35,021 nt of DNA. Origin: an uncultured Atopobium sp. Its GTDB lineage: Bacteria; Actinomycetota; Coriobacteriia; Coriobacteriales; Atopobiaceae. Position 1 is the stretch's first letter; every line of letters begins with the position of its first letter. A program made the translations under genes and the position numbers. Positions 15,211 through 23,062 of the stretch are shown here, in pieces. The DNA lies in assembly GCA_916715765.1 (NCBI GenBank), contig CAKAPG010000012.1, positions 1 through 35,021 of the forward strand, written 5' to 3'. The notes beneath the pieces were generated by a model. It worked only from the letters and a program-made list of their open reading frames with translations, did not search any database and had not been told where the DNA came from.

Positions 15211-16614
15211 ATGACAGAAGGTAGGAATCCGGCAGTAGTCGCCGGCCTGCTCAGTGGACTGGTTCTGGTAGCAGAGCCAGCATCTGCGTATGCCCTTACC
15301 GCTAATGAAATTCGTCAAACGCCTCTTGGTGCAATCTTTACAGGCATTGGAGTGGGACTTGCTGCGGTTGCTGTCATTTCTGGCACTGCCTTAGTTGTTT
15401 CTCGTGCGGTAAATCGTGGCGAGAAAACCGATGGGGTAGAAGCAAAGAGCCAGTCAGCTGCAACATTCCAGAGCTCAGATGAGGCTCTATCTTCAAAGCA
15501 GGTCTCAGCTGCATCGAACTTCTCGCCAGAAGAGAGCATTGTGATTCCGCTGGACTCTTCAAGGCGCTCGATTGCTGCGTACAAGCCAAAGCACATGAGG
15601 GCTTCTCAGTGGGACATGACTGGTTCCATCCGTGTTCAGTCTACCGAGCTGCCTGTCCAGCCTGCCGAGTCACCTGCAAAGAAGGCGCAGGTTGTAAGCA
15701 CGACTGCTGAGGGTGTTCTTCCCGTTCGCGCAAAGAAGGCTCCCGCGCACTCCACAAACGACTACGCGCAGATTGCAGAGAACTACACCAAGCTGTTGAG
15801 CTGGCGTGAGCGCACCGTTGCGCGAGCAAAGGGCGCTGCTGCCGTACTTCTTGAGCGCTTGGGACAAGATCCTATGGACGGCCTGCCTATTATCGAGCGC
15901 GCTGACGGAACCGTTGGTGACGTGGGTACCGCTTGGTGGACTAAGGCTGTGGGCGAAGAGTCCATTACGCGTGATTTTGGCATTGCCGAGATTGGTGCCG
16001 AGGCTATTCCTGAAGACTTCACCAACCACGCTGCTGATATTTCCAGTCGCATTTCTTACGTTGACCAGGGAGTCTTCCCTGAGAAGCGCACGATCGACGA
16101 GCTTGAGCACGTTGATGACTGGACGCTTGCGCTGGCTGCAATGGATGAGCATTTGGCTCGCCATGATCAGCAACAGATGCGCAAGTACCATCCAGTACAG
16201 CTGCCACTCATTGGTCAGGCCGCAGCTGAGGCAGAAGCTACAAGCCCGGCGGAGCTGTCGGGTGCAAAACCTGCTGCGTCTCGCAAAGTTGCTGCAGCTC
16301 AGGTACGTGTTTCTCGCGAGCCAAACTACGCTGGCGTGGTTGCGCAATCAACCGCAATGCCGCTGGTCAAGGCTACAAACGATACCTCCTCGCACGTTCA
16401 GGACATCTTTGACGCGGTTGAGCGCGAGATGGCAGCTGAGCTCCAGGCAGCTGACGAAAGGCCAACACGCGAGCTGCTCCGCCTCATTGAGGGTGGCACC
16501 AGCAAGATGAAGAAGATTTCTTCACTTGATTTGGGCGAGAAGACCGCTGCAGACAAGCCGTCTTACAAGCCTCGTCACTTTGCGGGTGAGCTTCCGCTGG
16601 TACGCGAGGCATAA
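15211..16614 (+). CDS. Membrane-associated protein of unknown function
   Basis: A 467-residue protein I do not recognise. The N-terminus has a signal-like hydrophobic stretch (8-21) ending in ASAYA (24-28), and a second, longer hydrophobic segment at about 39-64 (AIFTGIGVGLAAVAVISGTA), so it is probably membrane-anchored. Residues 65-180 are a Ser/Lys/Pro-rich linker. Residues 184-330 look like a folded domain with several Trp and acidic residues (LSWRERTV, TAWWTKAVGEE near 240, DDWTLALAAMDEHL). The rest is Ala-rich and ends basic. ATG 15211 has AGGGGGAG 6 bases upstream; the frame also opens at GTG 15169 without a binding site. It stands alone between rho and liv genes. Confidence 0.7.
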   Translation: MTEGRNPAVVAGLLSGLVLVAEPASAYALTANEIRQTPLGAIFTGIGVGLAAVAVISGTALVVSRAVNRGEKTDGVEAKSQSAATFQSSDEALSSKQVSAASNFSPEESIVIPLDSSRRSIAAYKPKHMRASQWDMTGSIRVQSTELPVQPAESPAKKAQVVSTTAEGVLPVRAKKAPAHSTNDYAQIAENYTKLLSWRERTVARAKGAAAVLLERLGQDPMDGLPIIERADGTVGDVGTAWWTKAVGEESITRDFGIAEIGAEAIPEDFTNHAADISSRISYVDQGVFPEKRTIDELEHVDDWTLALAAMDEHLARHDQQQMRKYHPVQLPLIGQAAAEAEATSPAELSGAKPAASRKVAAAQVRVSREPNYAGVVAQSTAMPLVKATNDTSSHVQDIFDAVEREMAAELQAADERPTRELLRLIEGGTSKMKKISSLDLGEKTAADKPSYKPRHFAGELPLVREA

Positions 16615-16804
16615 GTAGGCGCAGGAGAAGCGGCCCAAAGGCTACGGCGGCAATCGTTGCTAAGGCTGAGGTCAGTAGAAACATCCGGGTTCTCTAAAAT
16701 TATTTCAAGTTAGATAACATTTTTTGGCTGTGGTTCTTTTTTTAGAGCCGCAGCCATATTGTGTTGTGTCACATATTCAACGCTATGGAGAAAAGGAGAT
16801 GAAT
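16615..16804 (+). promoter_or_regulatory. Leader of the liv operon with a stable hairpin
   Basis: A 12-bp stem, GGCTGTGGTTCT (16728-16739) with AGAGCCGCAGCC (16744-16755), two G-T wobbles and a T-only loop, lies 49 bases before livJ. No U-tract follows, so it is not a normal terminator. It lacks T-box landmarks. It may control or protect the operon mRNA; no promoter was clear. Confidence 0.45.
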
Positions 16805-17986
16805 ATGGCACATAAGCTAACGCGACGACGCTTTTTGGAGGTGGCCGGGACCATTGCGGGGTCGTTTGCTCTAGCGGGTTGTTCGCCAAAGAACCAAGAC
16901 CCTAACTCCATCTACGTTGGCGTGATGGGCCCATTCACCGGCGACGTTGCTCAGTATGGCCTTGCTGTGCGAAGTGGCGTTCTTTTGTACCTCAAGGAGT
17001 TCAACAAGAAGGGTGGCGTTAACGGACGCCAGATTGTCCCTATTGTTGAGGACGAGAAGGGCGATTCAACTGAGGCCATTCTTGTCTATAACAAGCTTCT
17101 TGACGAGAATGTCTGTGCAATTCTTGGAGACGTTACCTCAACGCCCACCATTGCACTGGCACAGAAATCGGTACTGGACAACATCCCCTGTGTAACCGCA
17201 TCCGCTACCGCCGAAGATGTTGTAGCGCATGGCCACAACATGTTCCGCGCTACCGTAACTGACCCGTTCCAGGGCGTTGTTCTTGCAGAGTTTGCTAAAA
17301 AGCAGGGTTATCAGCGCGTAGGAACCATCTTTAACTCCGGCGGCGATTACGAGATTGGCGTTAATAACGCATTTGTTCAGAGGGCTCGTGAGTTGGGTGT
17401 TGAGGTTGTTTCTCAGCAAGGTTACCCAACAGGAGCCGTTGACTTTAATGCCCAGCTTACCAGCATTATTGGACTTGATCCTGATGCTATCCTGGCACCA
17501 AACTATTACCAGGATAACGGCAAGATTGTGACGCAGGCTCGTCAGCTTGGCTGCAAAAAGCCTTTTATGGGCGCAGATGGTTGGGCAGGCATCATTGGTG
17601 GCGAGCAGGACTATGCTTCTGCAGCCGACCTTGAAGGATGCTTCTATTGCTCTGCATTTGTTGCTTCAAACCCAGATGAAAAAGTTCAGCATTTTGTTAA
17701 GGCTTACACCGAGGAATACGGTGAGGCTCCAACTAACTTCTGCTCTTTGGGCTATGACGCCGCAATGATTCTTTGTTCTGCTCTTGAGGTTGCCGAGAAA
17801 CGCGGCTACACCTACAACTCTAATGAGTACAGGCAGGCAATTATCGATGCTATTGCATCTGGTGTGGTCGAAGGTGTTACTGGCACCCTTTCATATCAGG
17901 GAACAGGTGACCCAGTGAAGTCCACCTTGATTATTACCTTTAAAGATGGCAAAGAGTCCATCTATGACACGATTAATCCTTCATAG
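16805..17986 (+). CDS. livJ: Branched-chain amino-acid ABC transporter, substrate-binding lipoprotein
   Basis: Extracellular receptor that captures Leu/Ile/Val (or a related ligand) for the LIV permease. It has 393 residues from ATG 16805, chosen because AAAGGAG lies 6 bases upstream; the ATG at 16799 overlaps that site. The N-terminus joins a twin-arginine motif RRRFLE (7-12) to a lipobox LAGC with Cys 26, so export may be by the Tat route followed by lipid anchoring. The mature part is a type I periplasmic-binding fold: YVGVMGPFTGDVAQYG, GGVNGRQI, then a central VTDPFQG segment and the SLGYDAA region. It heads livJHMGF. Ligand choice within the HAAT family cannot be read from sequence. Confidence 0.9.
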   Translation: MAHKLTRRRFLEVAGTIAGSFALAGCSPKNQDPNSIYVGVMGPFTGDVAQYGLAVRSGVLLYLKEFNKKGGVNGRQIVPIVEDEKGDSTEAILVYNKLLDENVCAILGDVTSTPTIALAQKSVLDNIPCVTASATAEDVVAHGHNMFRATVTDPFQGVVLAEFAKKQGYQRVGTIFNSGGDYEIGVNNAFVQRARELGVEVVSQQGYPTGAVDFNAQLTSIIGLDPDAILAPNYYQDNGKIVTQARQLGCKKPFMGADGWAGIIGGEQDYASAADLEGCFYCSAFVASNPDEKVQHFVKAYTEEYGEAPTNFCSLGYDAAMILCSALEVAEKRGYTYNSNEYRQAIIDAIASGVVEGVTGTLSYQGTGDPVKSTLIITFKDGKESIYDTINPS

Positions 17987-18001
17987 AAAAGAGAGCCTCA
18001 G

Positions 18002-18874
18002 ATGTTTTTAACTCAGGTGCTCAATGGACTTCAATTGGGCAGTATTTACGCACTGGTGGCGCTTGGTTACACAATGGTGTACGGCATCATCTTGCTTCTT
18101 AACTTTGCGCATGGTGACATCATCATGTTTGGTTCCTACGTTGCATGGATTGCGCTTGTTCAGTTAGGACTCAATCCTGCAATCGCTGTTCTTCTCGCCG
18201 TTTTTGGCTGTGTTGTGCTGGGCGTTCTTATTGATAAGGTTGCTTACGCACCACTCAGAGAGGCTCCAAGACTTTCTATTCTGATTACGGCAATTGGCGT
18301 TTCTTATCTGCTTGAGAACGGCGTTCAGCTGCTCCTTGGTGCTGACGCTAAGGTTGTTCCAAGCATCATTGACCTGGGAACTGTTCAGGTATTTGGATCA
18401 ACGCTTTCTGGCACCGCTCTTCTGACCGTTGCCGTCACCATTGTGGCAACCGTTGTTCTGACTCTTTTGGTTCAGAAGACTCGTCTTGGTAAGGCAATGC
18501 GCGCCGTTTCCGAGGACATGGGCGCAGCTCGTCTGATGGGCGTCAACGTTAACAGCACTATTAGCTTTACCTTTGCAGTTGGTTCTGCACTGGCTGGTAT
18601 TGCTGCTATTCTGTACTCCATGGCATATCAGCAGGTTTCTCCAACCATGGGCGTTATGCTAGGCACTAAGGCGTTTGTCGCAGCAGTTCTTGGCGGCATT
18701 GGCTCCATTCCAGGCGCTGTTATTGGTGGCCTTATTGTTGGCTTCTCCGAGGTCTTTGTTGCTGCCTTTGGCCTGTCTGTCTGGCAGGACGCGGTAGTCT
18801 TCTTACTCTTGATTCTTGTTCTTGTTGTCAAACCAACTGGCCTGCTTGGTCGACCAGTTACCGAGAAAGTGTAA
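18002..18874 (+). CDS. livH: Branched-chain amino-acid ABC transporter permease LivH
   Basis: A 290-residue inner-membrane subunit forming the LIV translocation channel with LivM. About eight hydrophobic segments and the family blocks are visible: QLGSIYALVALGYTMVYGI at the N-terminus, NFAHGDIIMFGSYVA, the coupling-loop region KAMRAVSEDMGAARLMGV, and GGIGSIPGAVIGGL near the C-terminus. It begins 15 bases after livJ, with GAGAG as a modest binding site. Second gene of the operon. Confidence 0.95.
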   Translation: MFLTQVLNGLQLGSIYALVALGYTMVYGIILLLNFAHGDIIMFGSYVAWIALVQLGLNPAIAVLLAVFGCVVLGVLIDKVAYAPLREAPRLSILITAIGVSYLLENGVQLLLGADAKVVPSIIDLGTVQVFGSTLSGTALLTVAVTIVATVVLTLLVQKTRLGKAMRAVSEDMGAARLMGVNVNSTISFTFAVGSALAGIAAILYSMAYQQVSPTMGVMLGTKAFVAAVLGGIGSIPGAVIGGLIVGFSEVFVAAFGLSVWQDAVVFLLLILVLVVKPTGLLGRPVTEKV

Positions 18875-18884
18875 GGAGGCTCAC

Positions 18885-20090
18885 ATGACTAAAATGTATC
18901 CACGCGATAACAACCACAACCCAGTAATTGTCACTGGTTTTGGTGGAAAAGATGGTCAGCGTCGTGAGCTTACTATGCCTGCTCGCTATGCCATCAATGC
19001 AATTCTTGTTGCACTCTTTGTCTTTGGCGGAAACTTCCTGGTAGGAGAGGGTCTTATTTCTCGCTATCAGACCGTTGTTTTTGAGCAAATCGGCGTATAT
19101 GTTCTGATGACCGTTTCTCTAAACATTGTTACCGGATATCTGGGACAGCTCCCTCTGGGTCACGCTGGTTTCATGTCCATTGGTGGTTATGCCTGTGCAA
19201 TCTTTATTATTCGCATGATGCCACTCTTTGGACTGGATGCTCAATCCATGGCTTCAGGTTCTACACCAGCAGTAATTCTTTTTGTTGTTGGCCTTTTGTT
19301 CGGCGGTATTTGCGCTGCTCTTATGGGTGTGGTTATTGGTATTCCAGCACTGCGTCTTCGTGGTGATTACCTGGCCATTATTACCCTGGGCTTTGCAGAG
19401 ATCATCCGCGTTGTCCTGGTTAACATTGACTCCGCTCTTGGATTCAAGCTTACTGGTGGCGCATCTGGTCTCACGGGTATTCCTGCATATACGGGTTACC
19501 TGAACACAGCAATTGTTGTCTCGCTTGCCATTTTTGCTATTCATACTCTTATGAAGTCTAGGCATGGACGCGCTATTCTCGCCATCCGCGATAACGAGAT
19601 TGCAGCAGAGGCTTCAGGTGTTAACACCACGTATTACAAGACTCTGGCCTTTGTTTTCTCCGCATTCCTTGCTGGTATTGCCGGTGGTCTTTACGCAGGC
19701 TGCATTGGAGTTATGGCACCAGCCAAGTTTGGCTTCATGAAGTCTGTTGAGATTCTGGTTATGGTTGTTCTGGGCGGCATGGGTTCTATGTTTGGTTCCG
19801 TTGTGTCCGCAACTGTCCTGACCGTGCTTCCAGAGGCTCTACGTGCCTTTGCCGACTACCGTATGGTTGCTTACGCAATCGTTTTGATTCTGGTCATGAT
19901 CTTTAGGCCAGAAGGCCTGTTTGGCTCGTATGACTTCTCGCTGTCTCGCATCATTGAGCGAGTCATGAATAGGGACTTCCCTTGGAACAATGATGACTCG
20001 GACGAGCATGCAGACGTGCAGGTCAACGCGCAGGCAGACGAGCAGGCGGATACGCAGGTAGAAGCCTCAACTGATTCGAAGGAGGCGTAA
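18885..20090 (+). CDS. livM: Branched-chain amino-acid ABC transporter permease LivM
   Basis: Second channel subunit, 401 residues from ATG 18885; AAGGAGG (18873-18879) overlaps the livH stop and fixes this start, rather than the open frame further upstream. Typical blocks: GYLGQLPLGHAGFMSIGGY, IPALRLRGDYLAIITLGFA, RAILAIRDNEIAAEASGV (coupling loop) and GGMGSMFGSVV. The last 35 residues form an acidic Ala/Gln/Asp-rich tail with near-repeats (VNAQADEQADTQVEA) that the family does not need. It lies between livH and livG. Confidence 0.95.
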   Translation: MTKMYPRDNNHNPVIVTGFGGKDGQRRELTMPARYAINAILVALFVFGGNFLVGEGLISRYQTVVFEQIGVYVLMTVSLNIVTGYLGQLPLGHAGFMSIGGYACAIFIIRMMPLFGLDAQSMASGSTPAVILFVVGLLFGGICAALMGVVIGIPALRLRGDYLAIITLGFAEIIRVVLVNIDSALGFKLTGGASGLTGIPAYTGYLNTAIVVSLAIFAIHTLMKSRHGRAILAIRDNEIAAEASGVNTTYYKTLAFVFSAFLAGIAGGLYAGCIGVMAPAKFGFMKSVEILVMVVLGGMGSMFGSVVSATVLTVLPEALRAFADYRMVAYAIVLILVMIFRPEGLFGSYDFSLSRIIERVMNRDFPWNNDDSDEHADVQVNAQADEQADTQVEASTDSKEA

Positions 20091-20095
20091 GAGCG

Positions 20096-20941
20096 ATGGC
20101 AACTAAAAACACCACAAAACTTATCAGGCAAGAGTCTCCTAACCTCATTCCTGAGCGAGACCTTGGTGCAATTCCAGTTCTTCAGGCTGAGCACCTGGGC
20201 ATTGACTTTGGTGGCTTGACTGCTGTTAATGACTTCAACATTGCTCTTGGTCCTACCGAGATTTCTGGCATCATTGGTCCTAACGGTGCAGGTAAAACAA
20301 CTGTCTTCAATCTGCTCACCAACGTTTATAAGCCAACACGTGGTACCGTAATGATTGACGGCTACGACCTTGCTGGTAAAAGCGTTGTTGAAGCAAATCA
20401 TATGGGTATTGCCCGCACCTTCCAGAACATTCGCCTGTTCAACAACATGACCGTTATGGAGAACATTCAGGTTGGTCAGGGAAACCACATGACGTCTCAC
20501 TTCTTGGAGGACGTCTTCCGCCTTCCGGCTCATTGGAAGCAGGAAAAAGAGAGCGCTGATAACGCTCGCGAGCTCCTGCGCATTTTTGGTATGGAGAATC
20601 TTGCAAATACCCTTGCAGGTAACCTGCCTTATGGCGCTCAGCGCAAGCTTGAGATTCTTCGCGCTCTGGCAACGCAGCCTAAGATTTTGCTGCTTGACGA
20701 GCCAGCTGCAGGTATGAATCCAGCAGAGACCGACGAGCTTATGGAGAATGTCCTTAAGATTCGTGATGATTTCAAGATTGCTGTTCTTCTCATCGAGCAC
20801 GACATGAAGTTTGTTATGGGTATCTGCGAGGGCCTGGCCGTTCTTGATCACGGCAACATCATCGCAAAAGGTACGCCAGAAGAAGTTCAGAACGATCCTC
20901 GCGTTATCGAGGCTTATCTTGGAAAGCAGGAGGTGCGCTAA
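20096..20941 (+). CDS. livG: Branched-chain amino-acid ABC transporter ATPase LivG
   Basis: A 281-residue cytoplasmic ATPase powering the LIV transporter as a pair with LivF. Walker A GPNGAGKTT, Q-loop region TFQNIRLF, signature LPYGAQRKLEI in place of LSGGQ (usual for LivG), Walker B LLLDEPAAGMNP and the switch His in LLIEHDMKFV are all present. About 30 extra residues precede the ATPase core. AAGGAGG lies at the end of livM. Its stop shares one base with the livF ATG (TAATG), indicating coupled translation. Confidence 0.96.
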   Translation: MATKNTTKLIRQESPNLIPERDLGAIPVLQAEHLGIDFGGLTAVNDFNIALGPTEISGIIGPNGAGKTTVFNLLTNVYKPTRGTVMIDGYDLAGKSVVEANHMGIARTFQNIRLFNNMTVMENIQVGQGNHMTSHFLEDVFRLPAHWKQEKESADNARELLRIFGMENLANTLAGNLPYGAQRKLEILRALATQPKILLLDEPAAGMNPAETDELMENVLKIRDDFKIAVLLIEHDMKFVMGICEGLAVLDHGNIIAKGTPEEVQNDPRVIEAYLGKQEVR

Positions 20942-21690
20942 TGGCCGCTGAAACTACAAACATCCAGGCAGTTGGCGCTGGGAAAACCCTGCTATCCGTC
21001 AAGGACCTTAACGTTTCTTACGGTGCAATCCACGCAGTTCAGGGTATCTCTTTTGACATCCACGAGGGTGAGATCGTCACTCTTATTGGCGCAAACGGCG
21101 CAGGTAAATCAACTACACTGAACACCATTGCTGGTCTGGTAAAGCCTGACTCTGGCACCATCACCCTTGACGAGAAAAACCTTGTAGGCCAGCGCGCACA
21201 CAAGATTGTTGAGGCTGGCCTGGCATTGTGCCCTGAGGGCCGCCGTGTGTTTTCTCGCATGAGTGTTGCCGAAAACCTCGAGATGGGCGGCTATACTCAG
21301 CCTGATTCCCAGAATGCAAAGACCGTCAAGATGGTCTACGAGCATTTCCCACGTCTTCGTGAGCGCAAGAATCAGCTGGCAGGAACGCTGTCTGGTGGCG
21401 AGCAGCAGATGCTTGCCATGGGTCGCGCTCTGATGAGCAGGCCTAAGCTGCTGATGCTTGACGAGCCTTCCATGGGTTTGGCTCCTATTCTGATTGAGGA
21501 AATCTTCCAGATTATTCGCCAGCTAGGCGATACAGGAACCACCATTTTGCTGGTCGAGCAGAACGCTAACATGGCACTTAAGGTTGCTGACCGCGCATAC
21601 GTTCTTGAGCTTGGCAAGGTTGCTAAGCACGGAACTGGCCAGGAACTCCTGCACGACGATGACGTTCGCAAGGCCTACCTCGGCGCATAA
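20941..21690 (+). CDS. livF: Branched-chain amino-acid ABC transporter ATPase LivF
   Basis: A 249-residue partner ATPase. Walker A GANGAGKST, the LivF block ALCPEGRRVFSRMSV, signature LSGGEQQML, Walker B MLDEPSMGLAP and switch His-equivalent region LLVEQNANMAL are visible. A 15-residue N-terminal extension precedes the core. It is the last liv gene, overlapping livG by one base, and is followed by a strong terminator at 21739. Confidence 0.96.
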   Translation: MAAETTNIQAVGAGKTLLSVKDLNVSYGAIHAVQGISFDIHEGEIVTLIGANGAGKSTTLNTIAGLVKPDSGTITLDEKNLVGQRAHKIVEAGLALCPEGRRVFSRMSVAENLEMGGYTQPDSQNAKTVKMVYEHFPRLRERKNQLAGTLSGGEQQMLAMGRALMSRPKLLMLDEPSMGLAPILIEEIFQIIRQLGDTGTTILLVEQNANMALKVADRAYVLELGKVAKHGTGQELLHDDDVRKAYLGA

Positions 21691-21738
21691 CGGTGACTAA
21701 TGGCAAATGTGCTTTGACGTCAACGTACCTTAAACGTT

Positions 21739-21776
21739 AACCCGGCTCCCACACAACGTAGGAGCCGGGTTTTGTT
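21739..21776 (+). terminator. Terminator of the liv operon
   Basis: AACCCGGCTCC (21739-21749) pairs perfectly with GGAGCCGGGTT (21761-21771), then TTGTTG. The second composite repeat begins directly after. Confidence 0.9.
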
Positions 21777-21794
21777 GTCATGTCTGAACAGTTT

Positions 21795-22037
21795 GCCTGA
21801 AAAGCGCACCATGTCTGAGCTATTTGCCTGTTTTTCTCGCCAAGTCTGAGCAAATTTACTCAGACATGATGTAGTTTTCAGGCTCGCAAAATTTGGCGCG
21901 GCGCAGCCTATCTTCACGCGCCTGATTTTTTCAAAGAATCTGTAACTTTTGCCTAAATACGTAAAAGAAACTGTGGATTTGCCTGATTTCATCAAAGAAT
22001 CTGTGCCTCAAATACAGATTCTTTACACTTTTCAGGC
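21795..22037. repeat. Composite dispersed repeat, copy 2
   Basis: Same strand, length and unit order as the copy at 4387-4629. Direct units start at 21795 and 21826, an inverted unit is at 21858-21883, direct units at 21920, 21951 and 21981, and an inverted unit at 22010-22037. A partial extra unit (CATGTCTGAACAGTTT, 21779-21794) precedes it. It lies between the convergent livF and thrB genes, just after the liv terminator, as copy 1 does for rplT and wecA. GGTGAGAAACCCGTGTTGTC (22044-22063) follows, resembling the sequence after copy 1. Confidence 0.85.
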
Positions 22038-22110
22038 GCACCTGGTGAGAAACCCGTGTTGTCGCAGGCGTACTTGTTAGTACACGCATTGACCGAGCGC
22101 AGTTGTCACG

Positions 22111-23040
22111 TTAAATCTCGTCGAAAGTGTTGTGGTGTTGCTGACCGTCGTCCAAGGTAAGGACGGTACCTAGAAGCGCTGGCTCAAGAATTTGAATCCA
22201 AAGATCGCCTCTGACCTGCTTGGCATTCTCGGCAACCGCGCGAGCAGTAACAGGGGAGTCGCAGATGGCAACCATAGTGGAGCCCGAGCCAGAAATGACA
22301 AACGTGCATGCGCGCGCAAGTTTTGCTACCTGCTTAAGCTCCTCGTAATCGGGGATGAGCTCCTTGCGATACGGTTCGTGGATCTTATCGTTGCAAGCTG
22401 CTGCCAATAGTCCGCCGTTTCCTGTTTCAAGTGCGTGGGTGACAGCAACGGTGCGTCCCATCTGGTAAACGGCCGTTTCAAGGGAGACTTTCTGCGGAAC
22501 CACCTTGCGCGCGTCTTCGGTGTTGACCGTGTACGGCGGTGCAATTGCAACAAAAGAGAGACCACGCGCTACGAGTCTTCGAGTACAAACGGTATGACCG
22601 CCCTCAACAAATGACGAGGTCAGGCCACCGTAAATTGCAGGAGCAACGTTATCGGGATGGCCCTCAAAATGACAGGCAAAGTCGAGCGCACGCTCAGGAT
22701 CCCAGCCGCCATGAGACTCGGTCATCGCGGCTGCAATACCAGCAATTACACAGGTAGAGCTTGAACCTAGGCCGCCAGAAAGCGGAATAGGCGAGTCGAT
22801 AGTGATGTGCTTAGGAGTAGGCTCTTCGCCCAGCTTTTCGCAGGCTCGAACATAAGATGTCCAGACAAGGTTGTCATCGTTTCTGAACTGCTCTGGGCAG
22901 CCGTCAATGATGAGCGTAGGAGATTCCCTAAACGTAATTTTTGCACGCAGGTTAAACGCAAGACCCAGCGTATCGTAGCCGACGCCAATGTTTGCAGAGG
23001 TAGCAGGTACAGATACGGTCAAGATGGTGTTGTCGAGCAT
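22111..23040 (-). CDS. thrB: Homoserine kinase
   Basis: GHMP-family kinase phosphorylating homoserine to O-phosphohomoserine, the penultimate step to threonine. It has 309 residues, normal for the family. The N-terminal strand region SVPATSANIGVGYDTLG, the ATP-binding GHMP loop PLSGGLGSSST, the VAPAIYGGL block and the C-terminal SGSGSTMVAI motif are present. It starts 22 bases after thrC on the same strand, with AGCAGG as a weak binding site, so thrC-thrB form an operon. No clear terminator follows before the repeat region. Confidence 0.96.
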   Translation of the reverse strand: MLDNTILTVSVPATSANIGVGYDTLGLAFNLRAKITFRESPTLIIDGCPEQFRNDDNLVWTSYVRACEKLGEEPTPKHITIDSPIPLSGGLGSSSTCVIAGIAAAMTESHGGWDPERALDFACHFEGHPDNVAPAIYGGLTSSFVEGGHTVCTRRLVARGLSFVAIAPPYTVNTEDARKVVPQKVSLETAVYQMGRTVAVTHALETGNGGLLAAACNDKIHEPYRKELIPDYEELKQVAKLARACTFVISGSGSTMVAICDSPVTARAVAENAKQVRGDLWIQILEPALLGTVLTLDDGQQHHNTFDEI

Positions 23041-23062
23041 GTAGAACCTGCTTTCTCAGAGT

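Noticed and set aside
16615..16804. T-box or amino-acid riboswitch before liv
   Set aside because: No specifier-loop arrangement, T-box sequence or terminator/antiterminator pair is visible.
21720..21995. 91-codon minus-strand ORF in the second repeat
   Set aside because: It covers the liv terminator and the repeat units; no matching frame is kept in the first copy and no binding site is seen.
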